Shown: positions 1-13,329, counted from the first letter of the stretch. The stretch: DNA of 64,000 nucleotides from Citrobacter youngae ATCC 29220 (GCF_000155975.1 NZ_GG730299.1:868041-932040); one strand, 5' to 3'. Notes: generated by a model from the letters alone, not told the origin. Program-made: numbers and translations.

Positions 1-318
1 GGCTGAAAATCGATGAGGCGTTGGCGGCTGACCGGGTCTGCCCGCAGGGATGCGGGCAGAGGGGACGGCCTGCATGGACGCAGGTTCGGCCCCGACCCAG
101 CAGGCAGACGGCATAAGACGAATAGCTCGCGTAGCGACGATTTTCCCGCCGGGAGCCTGGGATGCAAGGGAGGCGGCGGTGAGCCTCCCTTGCACGTTCA
201 CGGGTATCAGTGCTTTAGAGAAGTGATACGGCTGCGGTGAACGGAACCCTGATCAAGAATCACATGTTCACCATACATTCTTAACTGAACGGTATTGCCT
301 CATTCGAGGGGTTTTGTT
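1..318. other. Hairpin-rich non-coding stretch before ycgB
   Basis: No credible gene is visible. The stretch holds several strong inverted repeats: a perfect 10-bp stem with a 4-nt loop at 37-60, a 5-bp stem at 69-84, a 5-bp stem at 134-144, and a perfect 12-bp stem with an 8-nt loop at 163-194. The last part (241-318) is A+T-richer and ends beside the ycgB stop codon. In relatives fadR lies upstream of ycgB, so this is probably the fadR-ycgB spacer; that is inference because fadR is outside the window. A 75-codon open frame (13-240) is Arg/Gly-rich, has no clear ribosome-binding site and looks spurious. Confidence 0.55.
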
Positions 319-1851
319 TTACAGACCGTTCATTCTTGGCGGGCAACGCTCCAGCAGCTCCACGCTGCCATCTTCATTCTGCTGTTCCAGCATCACGTCA
401 AAACCCCATAACCGATGCACATGCTTCAGCACCTCTTTGCGCCCTTTATCCAGTGGGGCACGGTTATGCGGAATATAGCGCAAGGTGAGCGAACGGTCGC
501 CGCGCAGATCGACATTCCAGATTTGAATATTCGGCTCCAGGTTGCTCAGGTTATATTGCGACGACAGCCTGCTGCGAATCTCACGATACCCTTCTTCGTT
601 ATGGATAGCGGAAATCTCCAGGTAATTGTGGCGGTCGTCATCCAGCACGGTGAACAGGCGGAAGTCGCGCATTACTTTGGGCGACAGGAACTGACTGATA
701 AAGCTTTCATCTTTAAAGTCGCGCATCGCGAAATGCAGCGTTTCCAGCCAGTCGGAACCGGCTATATCCGGGAACCAGTATCTGTCTTCCTCGGTAGGTG
801 ACTGGCAAATACGCTTGATATCCTGGAACATCGCAAAGCCCAGGGCATAAGGGTTTATCCCGCTATACCACGGGCTGTTGTACGGCGGCTGGAATACCAC
901 GTTGGTATGACTATGCAGAAACTCCAGCATAAAACGTTCGGTAACCTTACCTTCATCATAAAGGTGGTTAAGGATGGTGTAATGCCAGAAGGTGGCCCAG
1001 CCTTCGTTCATTACCTGCGTTTGTTTCTGCGGATAAAAATACTGGCTGACCTTGCGTACGATGCGTAACACCTCTCGCTGCCAGGACTCCAGCAGCGGCG
1101 CGTTTTTCTCCATGAAATACAGCAGGTTTTCCTGTGGCTCAGAAGGATAACGCCGCGCTTCGGAAATGGTTTTCTCTTCCTCTTTCTTCGGCAGCGTGCG
1201 CCACAGCATATTCACCTGGCTTTGTAGATACTCTTCACGGCTTTTCTGCCGGGCTTTTTCTTCCTGTAGCGAGATTTTTTGCGGTCGTTTGTACCGGTCC
1301 ACGCCGTAATTCATCAGCGCATGACAGGAGTCGAGGAGCTTTTCGACTTCATCCACGCCGTAACGCTCTTCACACTGGGTAATATAGTTTCGCGCGAAGA
1401 TCAGATAATCGACGATGGAACTGGCGTCCGTCCAGCTGCGGAACAGGTAGTTATTTTTGAAGAACGAGTTATGCCCATAGCAGGCGTGCGCCATCACCAG
1501 CGCCTGCATGGTAATGGTGTTCTCTTCCATCAGGTAGGCGATACACGGATTGGAGTTAATGACGATTTCATAGGCCAGCCCCTGCTGGCCATGCTTGTAC
1601 AAGCGCTCGGTTTCAATAAACTTCTTACCAAACGACCAGTGCGGATAGTTGATTGGCATCCCGACGCTGGAGTAGGCATCCATCATCTGTTCGGAGGTGA
1701 TCACCTCGATTTGGTGCGGGTAGGTATCCAGTCTGTAGAGTTTCGCCACGCGGTCTATTTCCGCCAGATAGACATCCAGCAGATCAAACGTCCAGTCGGG
1801 TCCATCGCTTAACCGTGTGCTGTCCTTGTTCATGGAATCAATCGTAGCCAT
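319..1851 (-). CDS. ycgB: SpoVR family protein YcgB
   Basis: This 510-residue protein has the same length as E. coli YcgB and belongs to the SpoVR family, named after a Bacillus protein involved in spore cortex formation. The molecular function is unknown. In enterics ycgB is reported as a stationary-phase (RpoS-dependent) gene. The sequence has no signal peptide or membrane segment, is rich in aromatic and histidine residues (for example an HACYGHNSF stretch near residue 117), and is probably cytoplasmic. It is divergent from dadA, the same arrangement as in E. coli and Salmonella. Identification rests on overall sequence and synteny. Confidence 0.95.
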   Translation of the reverse strand: MATIDSMNKDSTRLSDGPDWTFDLLDVYLAEIDRVAKLYRLDTYPHQIEVITSEQMMDAYSSVGMPINYPHWSFGKKFIETERLYKHGQQGLAYEIVINSNPCIAYLMEENTITMQALVMAHACYGHNSFFKNNYLFRSWTDASSIVDYLIFARNYITQCEERYGVDEVEKLLDSCHALMNYGVDRYKRPQKISLQEEKARQKSREEYLQSQVNMLWRTLPKKEEEKTISEARRYPSEPQENLLYFMEKNAPLLESWQREVLRIVRKVSQYFYPQKQTQVMNEGWATFWHYTILNHLYDEGKVTERFMLEFLHSHTNVVFQPPYNSPWYSGINPYALGFAMFQDIKRICQSPTEEDRYWFPDIAGSDWLETLHFAMRDFKDESFISQFLSPKVMRDFRLFTVLDDDRHNYLEISAIHNEEGYREIRSRLSSQYNLSNLEPNIQIWNVDLRGDRSLTLRYIPHNRAPLDKGRKEVLKHVHRLWGFDVMLEQQNEDGSVELLERCPPRMNGL

Positions 1852-3472
<1,621 letters not shown>

Positions 3473-3484
3473 TAAGGACGAGAG

Positions 3485-4555
3485 ATGACCCGCCCGATCC
3501 TGGCCAGCATTGACCTGCAGGCGTTGAAACAAAATCTGGCCATTACGCGCCAGGCCGCACCGGACGCCCGCGTCTGGTCGGTAGTGAAAGCCAATGCCTA
3601 CGGACATGGCATTGAACGAGTATGGAATGCGCTGGGCACAACCGACGGTTTTGCCATGCTCAATCTTGAAGAGGCGATAACCCTGCGCGAGCGGGGGTGG
3701 AAAGGCCCGATATTAATGCTGGAGGGTTTTTTCCACGCCGATGACCTGAAGGTATATGACAAATATCGTCTGACAACGTGTGTGCACAGTAACTGGCAGC
3801 TAAAAGCATTGCAAAATGCACGGCTGAACGCACCGCTCGATGTTTATCTGAAGGTGAACAGCGGCATGAACCGGCTGGGGTTCTTACCGGACAGAGTTTC
3901 CACGGTCTGGCAACAGCTGCGGGCAATGCCCAACGTCGGGGAAATGACGTTGATGTCGCACTTCGCGGATGCAGAACACCCGAATGGCATTCAGGAAGCG
4001 ATGACGCGTATTGCGCAGGCGACGGAAGGGCTGGAGTGCAGACGCTCGTTGTCCAATTCGGCTGCCACGCTGTGGCATCCTGAAGCGCATTTCGACTGGG
4101 TTCGCCCGGGCATCATTTTGTACGGCGCATCGCCGTCGGGACAGTGGCGAGACATTGCGAATACCGGCCTGAAACCTGTGATGACGCTAAGCAGCGAAAT
4201 CATCGGCATACAAACGCTGAAAGCTGGCGACCGGGTCGGTTACGGCGGGCGTTACACCGCCAGCGGAGAACAGCGCATCGGCATTGTGGCGACCGGGTAT
4301 GCGGACGGTTACCCGCGCCATGCGCCGAGCGGCACGCCAGTGCTGGTGGACGGTGTCCGCACCACAACGGTCGGCACGGTCTCAATGGATATGCTGGCCG
4401 TTGACCTGACGCCATGTCCTCAGGCGGGGATCGGCACGCCGGTAGAGCTGTGGGGCAAAGAGATAAAAATTGACGATGTGGCCAGCGCTGCCGGTACGGT
4501 AGGCTACGAGTTAATGTGCTCGCTGGCGCTGCGCGTACCGGTTGTTACGGTGTAA
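3485..4555 (+). CDS. dadX: Catabolic alanine racemase DadX
   Basis: PLP-dependent racemase that interconverts L- and D-alanine so that DadA can oxidise the D form. The 356-residue length equals E. coli DadX. The PLP lysine is K35 in SVVKANAYGHG, and the second catalytic base is the tyrosine in the RVGYGGRYT motif near residue 250. It lies 12 bp downstream of dadA, with GGACGAGAG just upstream as ribosome-binding site, so the two are co-transcribed. The biosynthetic racemase alr sits elsewhere in relatives; the dadA partner marks this copy as the catabolic one. Confidence 0.97.
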   Translation: MTRPILASIDLQALKQNLAITRQAAPDARVWSVVKANAYGHGIERVWNALGTTDGFAMLNLEEAITLRERGWKGPILMLEGFFHADDLKVYDKYRLTTCVHSNWQLKALQNARLNAPLDVYLKVNSGMNRLGFLPDRVSTVWQQLRAMPNVGEMTLMSHFADAEHPNGIQEAMTRIAQATEGLECRRSLSNSAATLWHPEAHFDWVRPGIILYGASPSGQWRDIANTGLKPVMTLSSEIIGIQTLKAGDRVGYGGRYTASGEQRIGIVATGYADGYPRHAPSGTPVLVDGVRTTTVGTVSMDMLAVDLTPCPQAGIGTPVELWGKEIKIDDVASAAGTVGYELMCSLALRVPVVTV

Positions 4556-4568
4556 CTTTTGGTGAGTT

Positions 4569-4647
4569 GCCTGATGGCGCTGCGCTGATCGAGCCTACAG
4601 AAGCAGTGCATGTTGTATGCCGGGTAAGGCGTAGCCGCCGCCCGGCA
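4569..4647. repeat. BIME: pair of REP elements
   Basis: Two imperfect palindromes of REP type lie in opposite orientation between the convergent ends of dadX and cvrA. The first (4569-4597) starts with GCCTGATGGCGCTGCGCTGA, and the second (4618-4647) reads TGCCGGG...CCCGGCA. REP pairs usually sit after 3' ends, where they affect mRNA stability or termination and can bind gyrase or IHF. Confidence 0.85.
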
Positions 4648-4660
4648 AACAACATCCGCG

Positions 4661-6412
<1,752 letters not shown>

Positions 6413-6491
6413 TTACGCTGTTTCGTATTAACAAACCCTAACATAATAACGACAGAAACAGCGTTTTACTTAGCCCTGGTAACGGCTTTTT

Positions 6492-7406
6492 TTACGATTT
6501 AAGTACCGGATGACCACTTATGGTGAGCTGAGCGCCGTTTTTATCGTTTTTCAACATCGCATTCGCCCCTAAAGGCAGGGTGACGGTGCGTTGTTCATGG
6601 CCAAAATCGAGGCCGCTGATCAACGGAACCGACAATCTGGCGCGGAGAAAAGCGCAGACCGAATCCAGGCTGTAACCCGCGTCATAATCATTGGGCGCAC
6701 TGCCGCTAAAACTGCCAAGAATAATGGCGTTTTGCTGGGCCAGAATTCCCGCGTGGTAAAGCTGTAGCAGCATGCGCTCAATGCGAAATGGATGCTCGTT
6801 AATGTCTTCCAGCACCAAAACGCCGTTTTTGATAGTCGGCATCCACGGCGTGCCCATCAACGAAATAAGCATCGCCAGATTTCCGCCCCACAGCGTCCCT
6901 TCGGTCGCGCATTCCGGGCCCTCACTCTGCCATTCGAGGGTAAAGTGGGGATTACGCAAAGCCTGCCAGAAATGGCGCTCGGTAAACGCGTTCATCTCTT
7001 CGGCGCCGAAGTTAGCCGCCAGCATCGGGCCGCTGAAGGTAATCACATTGCCTTGCGCCAGCAAACCGCACTGGATTGCCGTAAAATCGCTGTGTCCGCA
7101 GAGCAGCAGCGGATTTTGTTGTTGACGAGCGGCCAGCCCCTGCCAGTCGATGCCTTCCAGTAAACGGCTCGCGCCATAACCACCGCGTACCGCCATGACA
7201 ATGGTATCGGGCGTTTTAAGATGCGCGAGCGAATTCACATCCGCCAGCCGTTCTGCCTCTGTACCCGCAAAACGCTGGCAGCGGCGCGCAATGACCGCTG
7301 AATTGTCGACCTGATGACCGGCCTCAGTAAGACGCGCAAGCCCACGTAAGGCCGCCTGCTGGTTGATACAGTAGCCCGATGGGGCAATTAAGTGAAACCG
7401 GGACAT
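6492..7406 (-). CDS. ldcA: Murein tetrapeptide carboxypeptidase LdcA
   Basis: Cytoplasmic L,D-carboxypeptidase (family S66) that removes the terminal D-alanine from recycled murein tetrapeptides so the tripeptide can be re-used. The 304 residues match E. coli LdcA. The catalytic serine is S106 in [10 protein letters not shown]; the glutamate in [11 protein letters not shown] and the histidine in [10 protein letters not shown] complete the S66 Ser-Glu-His set. No signal peptide is present, as expected. It is divergent from emtA, another murein enzyme, across a 98-bp promoter region. Confidence 0.96.
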   Translation of the reverse strand: MSRFHLIAPSGYCINQQAALRGLARLTEAGHQVDNSAVIARRCQRFAGTEAERLADVNSLAHLKTPDTIVMAVRGGYGASRLLEGIDWQGLAARQQQNPLLLCGHSDFTAIQCGLLAQGNVITFSGPMLAANFGAEEMNAFTERHFWQALRNPHFTLEWQSEGPECATEGTLWGGNLAMLISLMGTPWMPTIKNGVLVLEDINEHPFRIERMLLQLYHAGILAQQNAIILGSFSGSAPNDYDAGYSLDSVCAFLRARLSVPLISGLDFGHEQRTVTLPLGANAMLKNDKNGAQLTISGHPVLKS

Positions 7407-7504
7407 GGCATTTCCTTGCTACAACTAAAACCAAATGTATATCATGCCGCGTAGGTATGTCGTTGTCACCTCAGCGACAGGTTCCGGCTATAAGGATAGA
7501 TGAC

Positions 7505-8116
7505 GTGAAATTGAGATGGTTTGCTTTTTTGGTTGTACTACTTGCGGGCTGTAGTTCAAAACAGGATTACAAAAATCCGCCGTGGAATGCTGAAGTTCCG
7601 GTTAAACGCGCAATGCAATGGATGCCGATCAGTGAAAAAGCCGGTGCGGCCTGGGGAGTCAGTCCACAATTGATTACCGCTATCATCGCCATTGAGTCAG
7701 GTGGAAATCCGAATGCGGTCAGTAAATCGAATGCGATTGGTCTGATGCAGCTAAAAGCCTCTACTTCAGGGCGCGACGTTTATCGTCGCATGGGGTGGAG
7801 CGGAGAGCCGTCGACCAGCGAACTGAAAAATCCTGAGCGTAACATTTCGATGGGGGCCGCCTACCTGAGTATTCTTGAAACCGGACCGCTGGCCGGAATT
7901 GAAGATCCGCAGGTAATGCAATATGCGGTAGTGGTGTCGTACGCCAACGGGGCGGGCGCGCTGCTGCGAACGTTCTCCTCGGACAGGAAAAAAGCCATCA
8001 ATAAGATCAACGATCTCAGTCCGGATGAATTTATCGATTATGTCGCAGAGAATCATCCGGCGCCGCAGGCTCCGCGCTATATCTGGAAGCTTCAACAAGC
8101 GCTGGATGCGATGTAG
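7505..8116 (+). CDS. emtA: Endo-type membrane-bound lytic murein transglycosylase EmtA (MltE)
   Basis: Outer-membrane lipoprotein that cleaves glycan strands of peptidoglycan internally, forming 1,6-anhydromuramic ends. I chose the GTG at 7505, which gives 203 residues as in E. coli and places a lipoprotein signal directly at the N terminus (lipobox LLAGC, lipidated Cys16). Upstream in-frame ATGs would put about 40 unrelated residues before it. The SLT domain follows, with catalytic E64 in [11 protein letters not shown] and the GLMQLK motif. It ends 11 bp from the convergent ycgR. Confidence 0.95.
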   Translation: MKLRWFAFLVVLLAGCSSKQDYKNPPWNAEVPVKRAMQWMPISEKAGAAWGVSPQLITAIIAIESGGNPNAVSKSNAIGLMQLKASTSGRDVYRRMGWSGEPSTSELKNPERNISMGAAYLSILETGPLAGIEDPQVMQYAVVVSYANGAGALLRTFSSDRKKAINKINDLSPDEFIDYVAENHPAPQAPRYIWKLQQALDAM

Positions 8117-8127
8117 TTCGTATAATG

Positions 8128-8862
8128 CTATCCGCGCACCTTATTTGCTTTTTCCCGAGCTTCGCGCTCAAGGGAAAAAATAATCCGCTGTAAGTTCCGC
8201 TCCACCGCCGGGCCGACGTTGAGAAAACGAAAGCTCAGGCGGGGAGTGGAAATGGTTTCATTTTTGCTGTCGATAACTTTGCGCTCGCTAATGGAAATAA
8301 GCTGGGCGTCAACGTGATACACCCCCCATTGCTCCATGTTCAGTTCAACCTGCGAGAAGCGCATGCCTTCGACCAGTCCCTCTGGTTTTGCCGTTTCTAA
8401 CAGTCCCCCCATGCCGCCAAGAGACAAATCGAATAAGCGAAAACATAGCGTGCTGTTGTCCGGCATTTTTACCGTGCAGCGATAGGGGGGATGCAGCGGC
8501 GCGCCGATGCGGAAATATTCCCGCCGCTGGACGAACCACAGGGAGGGCGGCAACGATGAAATAAATGCCGGTAGCCGTTGATACTCACCTTTTTTAAGCT
8601 GCGGCAGGGTGAACTCCACTTTGGCTCCCTGCGTTTCGGCGATAATCGTTACCTGACTGGCCCGCTGCACGGCCTGGTTTTCATATTCCTGACTGCCAAA
8701 ATCCATGATCAGCGCGTCCGGACTGACCGCCAGTATTTTGCTGATGAACTGGCCGCCTGACCAGGAGATACGCAACGGAACCTGCTGCGAATTTAAGTCC
8801 CTGAGTACGCCTAACACCGCTAACGGATTTTGCTTCAGGAACTGCTCATTGTAGTTACTCAC
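8128..8862 (-). CDS. ycgR: Flagellar brake protein YcgR
   Basis: Cyclic-di-GMP receptor that binds the flagellar motor and slows swimming when c-di-GMP is high. The 244 residues comprise an N-terminal YcgR domain and a C-terminal PilZ domain with both c-di-GMP-binding motifs: RREYFR (near residue 113) and DLSLGG (near residue 145). A sigma-28 (FliA) promoter is readable upstream at 8899-8925, placing the gene in the flagellar class 3 regulon, which implies that the organism or its recent ancestor is motile. Confidence 0.96.
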   Translation of the reverse strand: MSNYNEQFLKQNPLAVLGVLRDLNSQQVPLRISWSGGQFISKILAVSPDALIMDFGSQEYENQAVQRASQVTIIAETQGAKVEFTLPQLKKGEYQRLPAFISSLPPSLWFVQRREYFRIGAPLHPPYRCTVKMPDNSTLCFRLFDLSLGGMGGLLETAKPEGLVEGMRFSQVELNMEQWGVYHVDAQLISISERKVIDSKNETISTPRLSFRFLNVGPAVERNLQRIIFSLEREAREKANKVRG

Positions 8863-8898
8863 ACCTAATGACTCCTGGATGCCGGGTTTGTCGTTGGA

Positions 8899-8925
8899 TT
8901 ATCGGCATCAAACGGCGGAACTTAA
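8899..8925 (-). promoter_or_regulatory. Sigma-28 (FliA) promoter of ycgR
   Basis: Read on the minus strand, TTAAGTTC (8925-8918) is followed by an 11-bp spacer and a perfect GCCGATAA (8906-8899), matching the FliA consensus TAAAGTTT-N11-GCCGATAA. It lies 37 bp upstream of the ycgR start codon. Confidence 0.88.
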
Positions 8926-9060
8926 GACAAATGGATGAAATTTTTTACTAAAGCCAACGAATTAAGTCTGCGCGTAAAAGCGTCATCCAACAGCTTGCCT
9001 ATACTTAATGCACTGGCGCGGGAATGACGAGCGCACATTCACTGGAAAGAGGGCCTGAAA

Positions 9061-9315
9061 ATGGGAATTATTGCCTGGATTGTTTTTGGTCTGATTGCGG
9101 GGGTTATCGCCAAACTGATTATGCCGGGGCGCGATGGCGGTGGATTTATCCTGACCTGCATTCTCGGTATTGTCGGTGCTGTGGTCGGCGGATGGCTGGC
9201 AACGATGTTTGGTATCGGCGGTGATGTCAGCGGATTTAATCTCCACAGCTTCCTGGTGGCCGTGGTCGGCGCGATTGTTGTGCTGGGTGTTTTCCGGCTT
9301 GTGCGACGAGATTAA
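9061..9315 (+). CDS. ymgE: GlsB/YeaQ/YmgE family membrane protein YmgE
   Basis: An 84-residue hydrophobic protein with three glycine-rich membrane segments (about residues 4-20, 28-46 and 58-78), typical of the transglycosylase-associated (GlsB/YeaQ/YmgE) family. Despite that name no enzymatic role is established; homologues are often stress-inducible. It starts after AGAGGG at usual spacing, stands alone and ends at a strong hairpin shared with the convergent treA. Confidence 0.9.
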   Translation: MGIIAWIVFGLIAGVIAKLIMPGRDGGGFILTCILGIVGAVVGGWLATMFGIGGDVSGFNLHSFLVAVVGAIVVLGVFRLVRRD

Positions 9316-9318
9316 TCG

Positions 9319-9340
9319 AACGGCCCCTTCGGGGGCCGTT
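9319..9340. terminator. Hairpin terminator between ymgE and treA
   Basis: A perfect 9-bp G+C-rich stem (AACGGCCCC / GGGGCCGTT) with a TTCG tetraloop lies between the convergent ymgE and treA stop codons. The T-run on either side is poor, so its strength as an intrinsic terminator is uncertain. Confidence 0.7.
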
Positions 9341-9359
9341 CCTCATAGTGGAAAATGTG

Positions 9360-11072
9360 TTATTGCGTCGGTTGCGTCTGCTTTTTAGGCTCCGCTGATG
9401 CTGTACCTGCCGGGGCCGGTCGCGAGGCGGGTACGCTGTCACAAGGTTTTTCTTTAGCGCAAATCAGGTCGAGCATTTTTAGCGTTACGCCGTTGGTCCA
9501 GCCGAACCCATCCTGCAACGGATATTCACCGCCGCCACCGCCGGTACCTGTGGTGCTCACGTCATACTTCTCGACCAGCTTTTTCTCGCGATCGTAAGTG
9601 TGCTGCACGTTGGTGAGGAATCGCCAGGTTACGTCCATGGCCACGTTATCCTGCCCGTAGTTCTGTAGCCCGGATGCTGCGACCCACTGGAGCGGGGCCC
9701 AGCCGTTGGGAGCATCCCACTGCTGGCCGCTTTTCACCGAGGTGGTAGCAAGACCACCGGGTTGCAACAAATGCGCCTGGGTTGCCGTGGCGACTTTACT
9801 GGCGCGATCTTTTGCCGCCGCATTAACATACAGCGGGAACAGGGCGGCGGCGGTAAGCTGGTTGCGTACTTTATGACTCTTCAGATCGTAGTCGGCATAC
9901 CAGCCCTCTTTGTCGTTCCACAGATGCTTTTCGATCCCTTTTTGTCGGGCGTTGGCGAAGCCTTCGTACTGCGCGGCTTTGGCATCATCGCCAGCGGCTT
10001 TGCTGGCCAGCGCGATCATTTTTTCCATTTTGTACATCAGCGCATTGAGATCGACCGGAACGATGCTGGTGGTACGCAGGGTGCCTAGCTGATTGGGGTT
10101 ATCCATCCAGCGGGAACTAAAGTCCCAGCCGGACGCGGCGGCGGAACGCAGGTCGCGGTAGATTTCGGTGGCCGGGCGGTTCGGGTTGCTTTTCGCGGTG
10201 GCGATATCCTCCACCCACGACTCTGGCCTTGGCGTATCGCGGTCATCCCAGTAGCGGTTCAAAATGATGCCGTCATCCAGTTTTACCACGCGCTTATTCT
10301 GCTGGCCGGGCTGGAGCGTTTCGACGCCTTCCATCCAGTAGCTGTATTCTTTAAGCATCTGCGGGAGGTATTTCTTCAGCGCGTCATCCCCGTCATGCTG
10401 CGCCAGCAGTTCAACCATAAACGCAAAGAACGGAGGTTGAGAACGGCTCAGATAGTAGGTGCGGTTGCCGTTAGGAATGTGCCCCCAGGCATCAATCTCG
10501 TAAGCGAAGTTTGCTACCATGTCGGAGACCTTATCCCAGTGATTGCTCTCGGCAAGCCCCAGCATGGTGAAATAGCTGTCCCAGTAATATATTTCGCGAA
10601 AACGCCCGCCTGGCACCACATACGGCTCCGGGAGCGGCAACAGCGAGTCCCATTTTTCAGCGTCGGTTGTCGAACGGGTGAGCACCGGCCACAGTCCGTC
10701 AATATGCTCGCGCAGCGATTGCCCGGCCGGGGGGACGTATTTCTCTCCGTCTTTCGGCAAGGTGAAGTTCACTTGCACAAAATGGCGTAAGTCGAATCCG
10801 GACTGATTCTTTTGCATGCGGTAATCGGCGAGGATCATTAACGGATCGCTATTGGGAACCGCGTCAGCAAAGGTTTTCTGGTCAGGGAACAGTTTGGCCG
10901 TCTGTACATCGTTAAACAGCGGGCCGAGCAGGATATCAGGCGGTTGAGGCGTCGCTGCGGGCATGTCCTCGGCGTTGACGGCAAAAGAGGTAAAGGCAAA
11001 AAGGGTACTGGCAAGCGTCAGTTTTATGGCGACAGAAAGCAGGCCGGGATGGCGAATTGCTGGTGTTATCAT
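9360..11072 (-). CDS. treA: Periplasmic trehalase TreA
   Basis: Periplasmic GH37 enzyme that hydrolyses trehalose to two glucose molecules, allowing growth on trehalose at high osmolarity. The 570-residue precursor has a Sec signal peptide (cleavage probably after AVNA, near residue 34). Both trehalase signatures are present, [14 protein letters not shown] (about 154-167) and [10 protein letters not shown] (about 460), with a glycine run ([11 protein letters not shown]) near residue 517. The C-terminal 30 residues are low-complexity Ala/Pro/Lys/Gln, as is common in TreA. It is transcribed in the same direction as dhaKLM but separated by 172 bp with a hairpin, so it probably has its own promoter. 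Confidence 0.96.
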   Translation of the reverse strand: MITPAIRHPGLLSVAIKLTLASTLFAFTSFAVNAEDMPAATPQPPDILLGPLFNDVQTAKLFPDQKTFADAVPNSDPLMILADYRMQKNQSGFDLRHFVQVNFTLPKDGEKYVPPAGQSLREHIDGLWPVLTRSTTDAEKWDSLLPLPEPYVVPGGRFREIYYWDSYFTMLGLAESNHWDKVSDMVANFAYEIDAWGHIPNGNRTYYLSRSQPPFFAFMVELLAQHDGDDALKKYLPQMLKEYSYWMEGVETLQPGQQNKRVVKLDDGIILNRYWDDRDTPRPESWVEDIATAKSNPNRPATEIYRDLRSAAASGWDFSSRWMDNPNQLGTLRTTSIVPVDLNALMYKMEKMIALASKAAGDDAKAAQYEGFANARQKGIEKHLWNDKEGWYADYDLKSHKVRNQLTAAALFPLYVNAAAKDRASKVATATQAHLLQPGGLATTSVKSGQQWDAPNGWAPLQWVAASGLQNYGQDNVAMDVTWRFLTNVQHTYDREKKLVEKYDVSTTGTGGGGGEYPLQDGFGWTNGVTLKMLDLICAKEKPCDSVPASRPAPAGTASAEPKKQTQPTQ

Positions 11073-11204
11073 CGGTTAATCTCCTTAGCGGCGTGCCGAA
11101 GCAGCGGCATTTACCATGAGAAAACCTTAGTTCAGGATTGACCGTTGCGCGTGATCGGCTCCCCATTTTGCGAATAAACAGACATTTCCCGTCGCGTACG
11201 GATA

Positions 11205-11240
11205 AGTTGCACACCCTCTGTCAGGCAAGGATGTGCAACT
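11205..11240. repeat. Inverted repeat between dhaM and treA
   Basis: AGTTGCACA (11205-11213) and TGTGCAACT (11232-11240) form a perfect 9-bp inverted repeat with an 18-nt spacer, immediately after the dhaM stop codon and upstream of treA. It could end dhaKLM transcription, although no T-run follows, or it could be a protein-binding site for treA. Confidence 0.55.
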
Positions 11241-11244
11241 GACG

Positions 11245-12675
11245 TTAATCTGCGCGAGTTATCTTGTGCGCTACACCGTCGAGCGTGACGGCGTCCCCCG
11301 TCTTTATGCCATCAAGGGCTTCGCCTTGCTGACACATCCAGCACAGACCCATTTCACGGGCGATAATCGCCGGGTGAGACGCGTTGCTCCCGCCACGCAG
11401 GCAGATCCCTTTGATGGTCAGCGGATCAAGCTGCAACACCGTAGACGGATAAATAACGTCAGCGACCAGGATTGTGGGGTGGGTGAACGCAGGGATTTGC
11501 GCAGTCTCTCCTGTCAGATGCTGTAGCGAATGGGATAGGATGTCTTCAATATCGATGTATCGCGCTTGTAAGTAGGGATCGTCGAGCTGTAAATACTGTT
11601 GGCTCAGATCGCTCAGCACCTGATGCCAGGCCCAGGCGGCGCTGCACTGGTTTTCGCGCATAACGTCACAGGCCATATCGAGCAGCTCAGGATCGTCCAA
11701 CAGCGTGTGGTGGCCGGAGAAGATCGCGGCGATATCTGCGGAATACTTCTCTTCTGCAAGCGCGGTGAGCTCGCTCAAATCGTTCAGCGTGCTCTGGATG
11801 GCGGCCCGTAATCGCTGCGCCTCCGTCTGGAGTGGCGCTGTAGACTGTCGGGCGACCGCTGGAGAGAACGGGGTATAGCAGAATGCCGTCCCCGTCGCCC
11901 GTGAAGGAACCGGAGCGGCCACGTTATTCACCTGCTCTGGTTCGAGCGCTTCACCAAAATTCTCTGCCGCCAGCTGCTTGAAGGCGGCCAGCGCATCCTC
12001 TGCCTGTTCGCCTTTGGCAATCAGGCGCAGCGTGTCGTTGCAGCGTACCTGCAGCAGGGCTATCTGATTGAGGCTGTCAGGGATGACGCATTTACCGTTT
12101 TTCTCCAGCCACATGTCGGCGTTAAAACCAGACAGCGTAGATACCAGCCGTGAGGCCGGACGCACGTGGATGCCGTTGGGGTTCTTCACCACAATGGAAA
12201 TCGAACGGGCATCTGCGTCGGGTGATAATTCGGCCGAAGCCGGCTTTGCTGCGGACGGCGAAGGTAAACCCAGTTGTTCACATTTGGCGTCGAGGGCGTT
12301 CATGGCATCACGGACGACCCGATCGATATCGGCACCCGCGGCGGCGCTAACCGTCGCGGCGAGCGTACCTTCAACCAGCGGAGCGGCGCACAGACGCACT
12401 TTGGCGGCAATGTCAGGGGCGAGCAGTTCCAGCGCGGTTTCCGCACTCAGCAACGCGCTGCCGATATCCATCATCACCAGCACGTGATCCGTATCGGCCA
12501 CGGACTCGATGGCTTCCATCACCTTAATTGGATCGGTGCCAATCGGATTCTCGGGATCGTCAATGCCCGCGGCAATCGCGAGCTTGCAACCCTCACCCAT
12601 TAACATTTGTCGGGCTAACGCGCCGACGCCTTCGCCCAGTTGGGCGCTGTGAGACACAATAACCAGGTTTACCAT
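11245..12675 (-). CDS. dhaM: PTS-dependent dihydroxyacetone kinase phosphotransferase subunit DhaM
   Basis: Carries phosphate from the PTS (HPr) to the ADP bound in DhaL, so dihydroxyacetone is phosphorylated at the expense of phosphoenolpyruvate. The 476 residues show the three-domain E. coli architecture: an EIIA-mannose-type domain with H9 in IVSHSAQ, an HPr-like domain (about 155-245) with H170 in NPNGIHVRPAS, and a truncated enzyme I-like domain with H434 in GGSNASHPA. All three phosphorylatable histidines are present. It is the last gene of dhaK-dhaL-dhaM. Confidence 0.97.
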   Translation of the reverse strand: MVNLVIVSHSAQLGEGVGALARQMLMGEGCKLAIAAGIDDPENPIGTDPIKVMEAIESVADTDHVLVMMDIGSALLSAETALELLAPDIAAKVRLCAAPLVEGTLAATVSAAAGADIDRVVRDAMNALDAKCEQLGLPSPSAAKPASAELSPDADARSISIVVKNPNGIHVRPASRLVSTLSGFNADMWLEKNGKCVIPDSLNQIALLQVRCNDTLRLIAKGEQAEDALAAFKQLAAENFGEALEPEQVNNVAAPVPSRATGTAFCYTPFSPAVARQSTAPLQTEAQRLRAAIQSTLNDLSELTALAEEKYSADIAAIFSGHHTLLDDPELLDMACDVMRENQCSAAWAWHQVLSDLSQQYLQLDDPYLQARYIDIEDILSHSLQHLTGETAQIPAFTHPTILVADVIYPSTVLQLDPLTIKGICLRGGSNASHPAIIAREMGLCWMCQQGEALDGIKTGDAVTLDGVAHKITRAD

Positions 12676-12685
12676 CGCTTTATCC

Positions 12686-13318
12686 TTACTCTCTGGACGC
12701 CAGAGCCAGCATTTGCATCATAAACATGACGGACGTTGCGCCGGGATCCTGATGTCCAATGCTGCGCTCACCAAGATAGCTGGCGCGGCCTTTGCGTGCC
12801 TGCATGGTGATAGTGCTTTGCGCCGCGAGTTCCGCCTGTTGGCTTGCGGCTTCCAGCGCCGCCTGTACGCTTAGGTTTTGCTCGCAGGACTGACGTAAAG
12901 ATTCGACCACCGGCAGCCACACGTCGCACATGGTTTTGTCGCCAGGTTCAGCTTTACCACGGCTAATGACGCCTTCTGCGCCATCGCGAATCATTTGATA
13001 CAGCTCGTCCAGCGTCAGGCTCTGATGGGCTTGAGTCACCTGGGCGGCGCGGATAAAAAAGGTGCCAAACAGCGGGCCGCTGGCTCCGCCAACGCTTGAG
13101 AGCAATACCATACCGGTATTTTTCAAAATAAAGCCGATGTCTTTGTCGGCGATGGATGGCAGTTTTTCAACCACTTTGCTGAAACCACGGTGCATATTCA
13201 GACCGTGGTCGGCATCGCCGATTTCCCGGTCCAGCCCGGTGAGAAAATCACTTTCGGTGGTGAATATTTCGCCGCAGTGATAGAGCCAGTTAACAATTTG
13301 CGTTCTGGTGAGGGACAT
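12686..13318 (-). CDS. dhaL: Dihydroxyacetone kinase ADP-binding subunit DhaL
   Basis: Holds ADP as a permanently bound coenzyme, receives phosphate from DhaM and passes it to dihydroxyacetone on DhaK. The metal- and nucleotide-binding motif DREIGDADHGLNM lies near residue 30. Two start codons are adjacent (ATGATG); I chose the second, 7 bp after AAGGAG and giving the 210-residue E. coli length. It lies 11 bp after dhaK and 10 bp before dhaM in a tight operon. Confidence 0.96.
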   Translation of the reverse strand: MSLTRTQIVNWLYHCGEIFTTESDFLTGLDREIGDADHGLNMHRGFSKVVEKLPSIADKDIGFILKNTGMVLLSSVGGASGPLFGTFFIRAAQVTQAHQSLTLDELYQMIRDGAEGVISRGKAEPGDKTMCDVWLPVVESLRQSCEQNLSVQAALEAASQQAELAAQSTITMQARKGRASYLGERSIGHQDPGATSVMFMMQMLALASRE

Positions 13319-13329
13319 CATGAATCTCC

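Noticed and set aside
13-240. 75-codon open frame in the hairpin-rich start region
   Set aside because: Arg/Gly-rich composition, no ribosome-binding site, and it runs straight through perfect hairpins; it looks like non-coding DNA.
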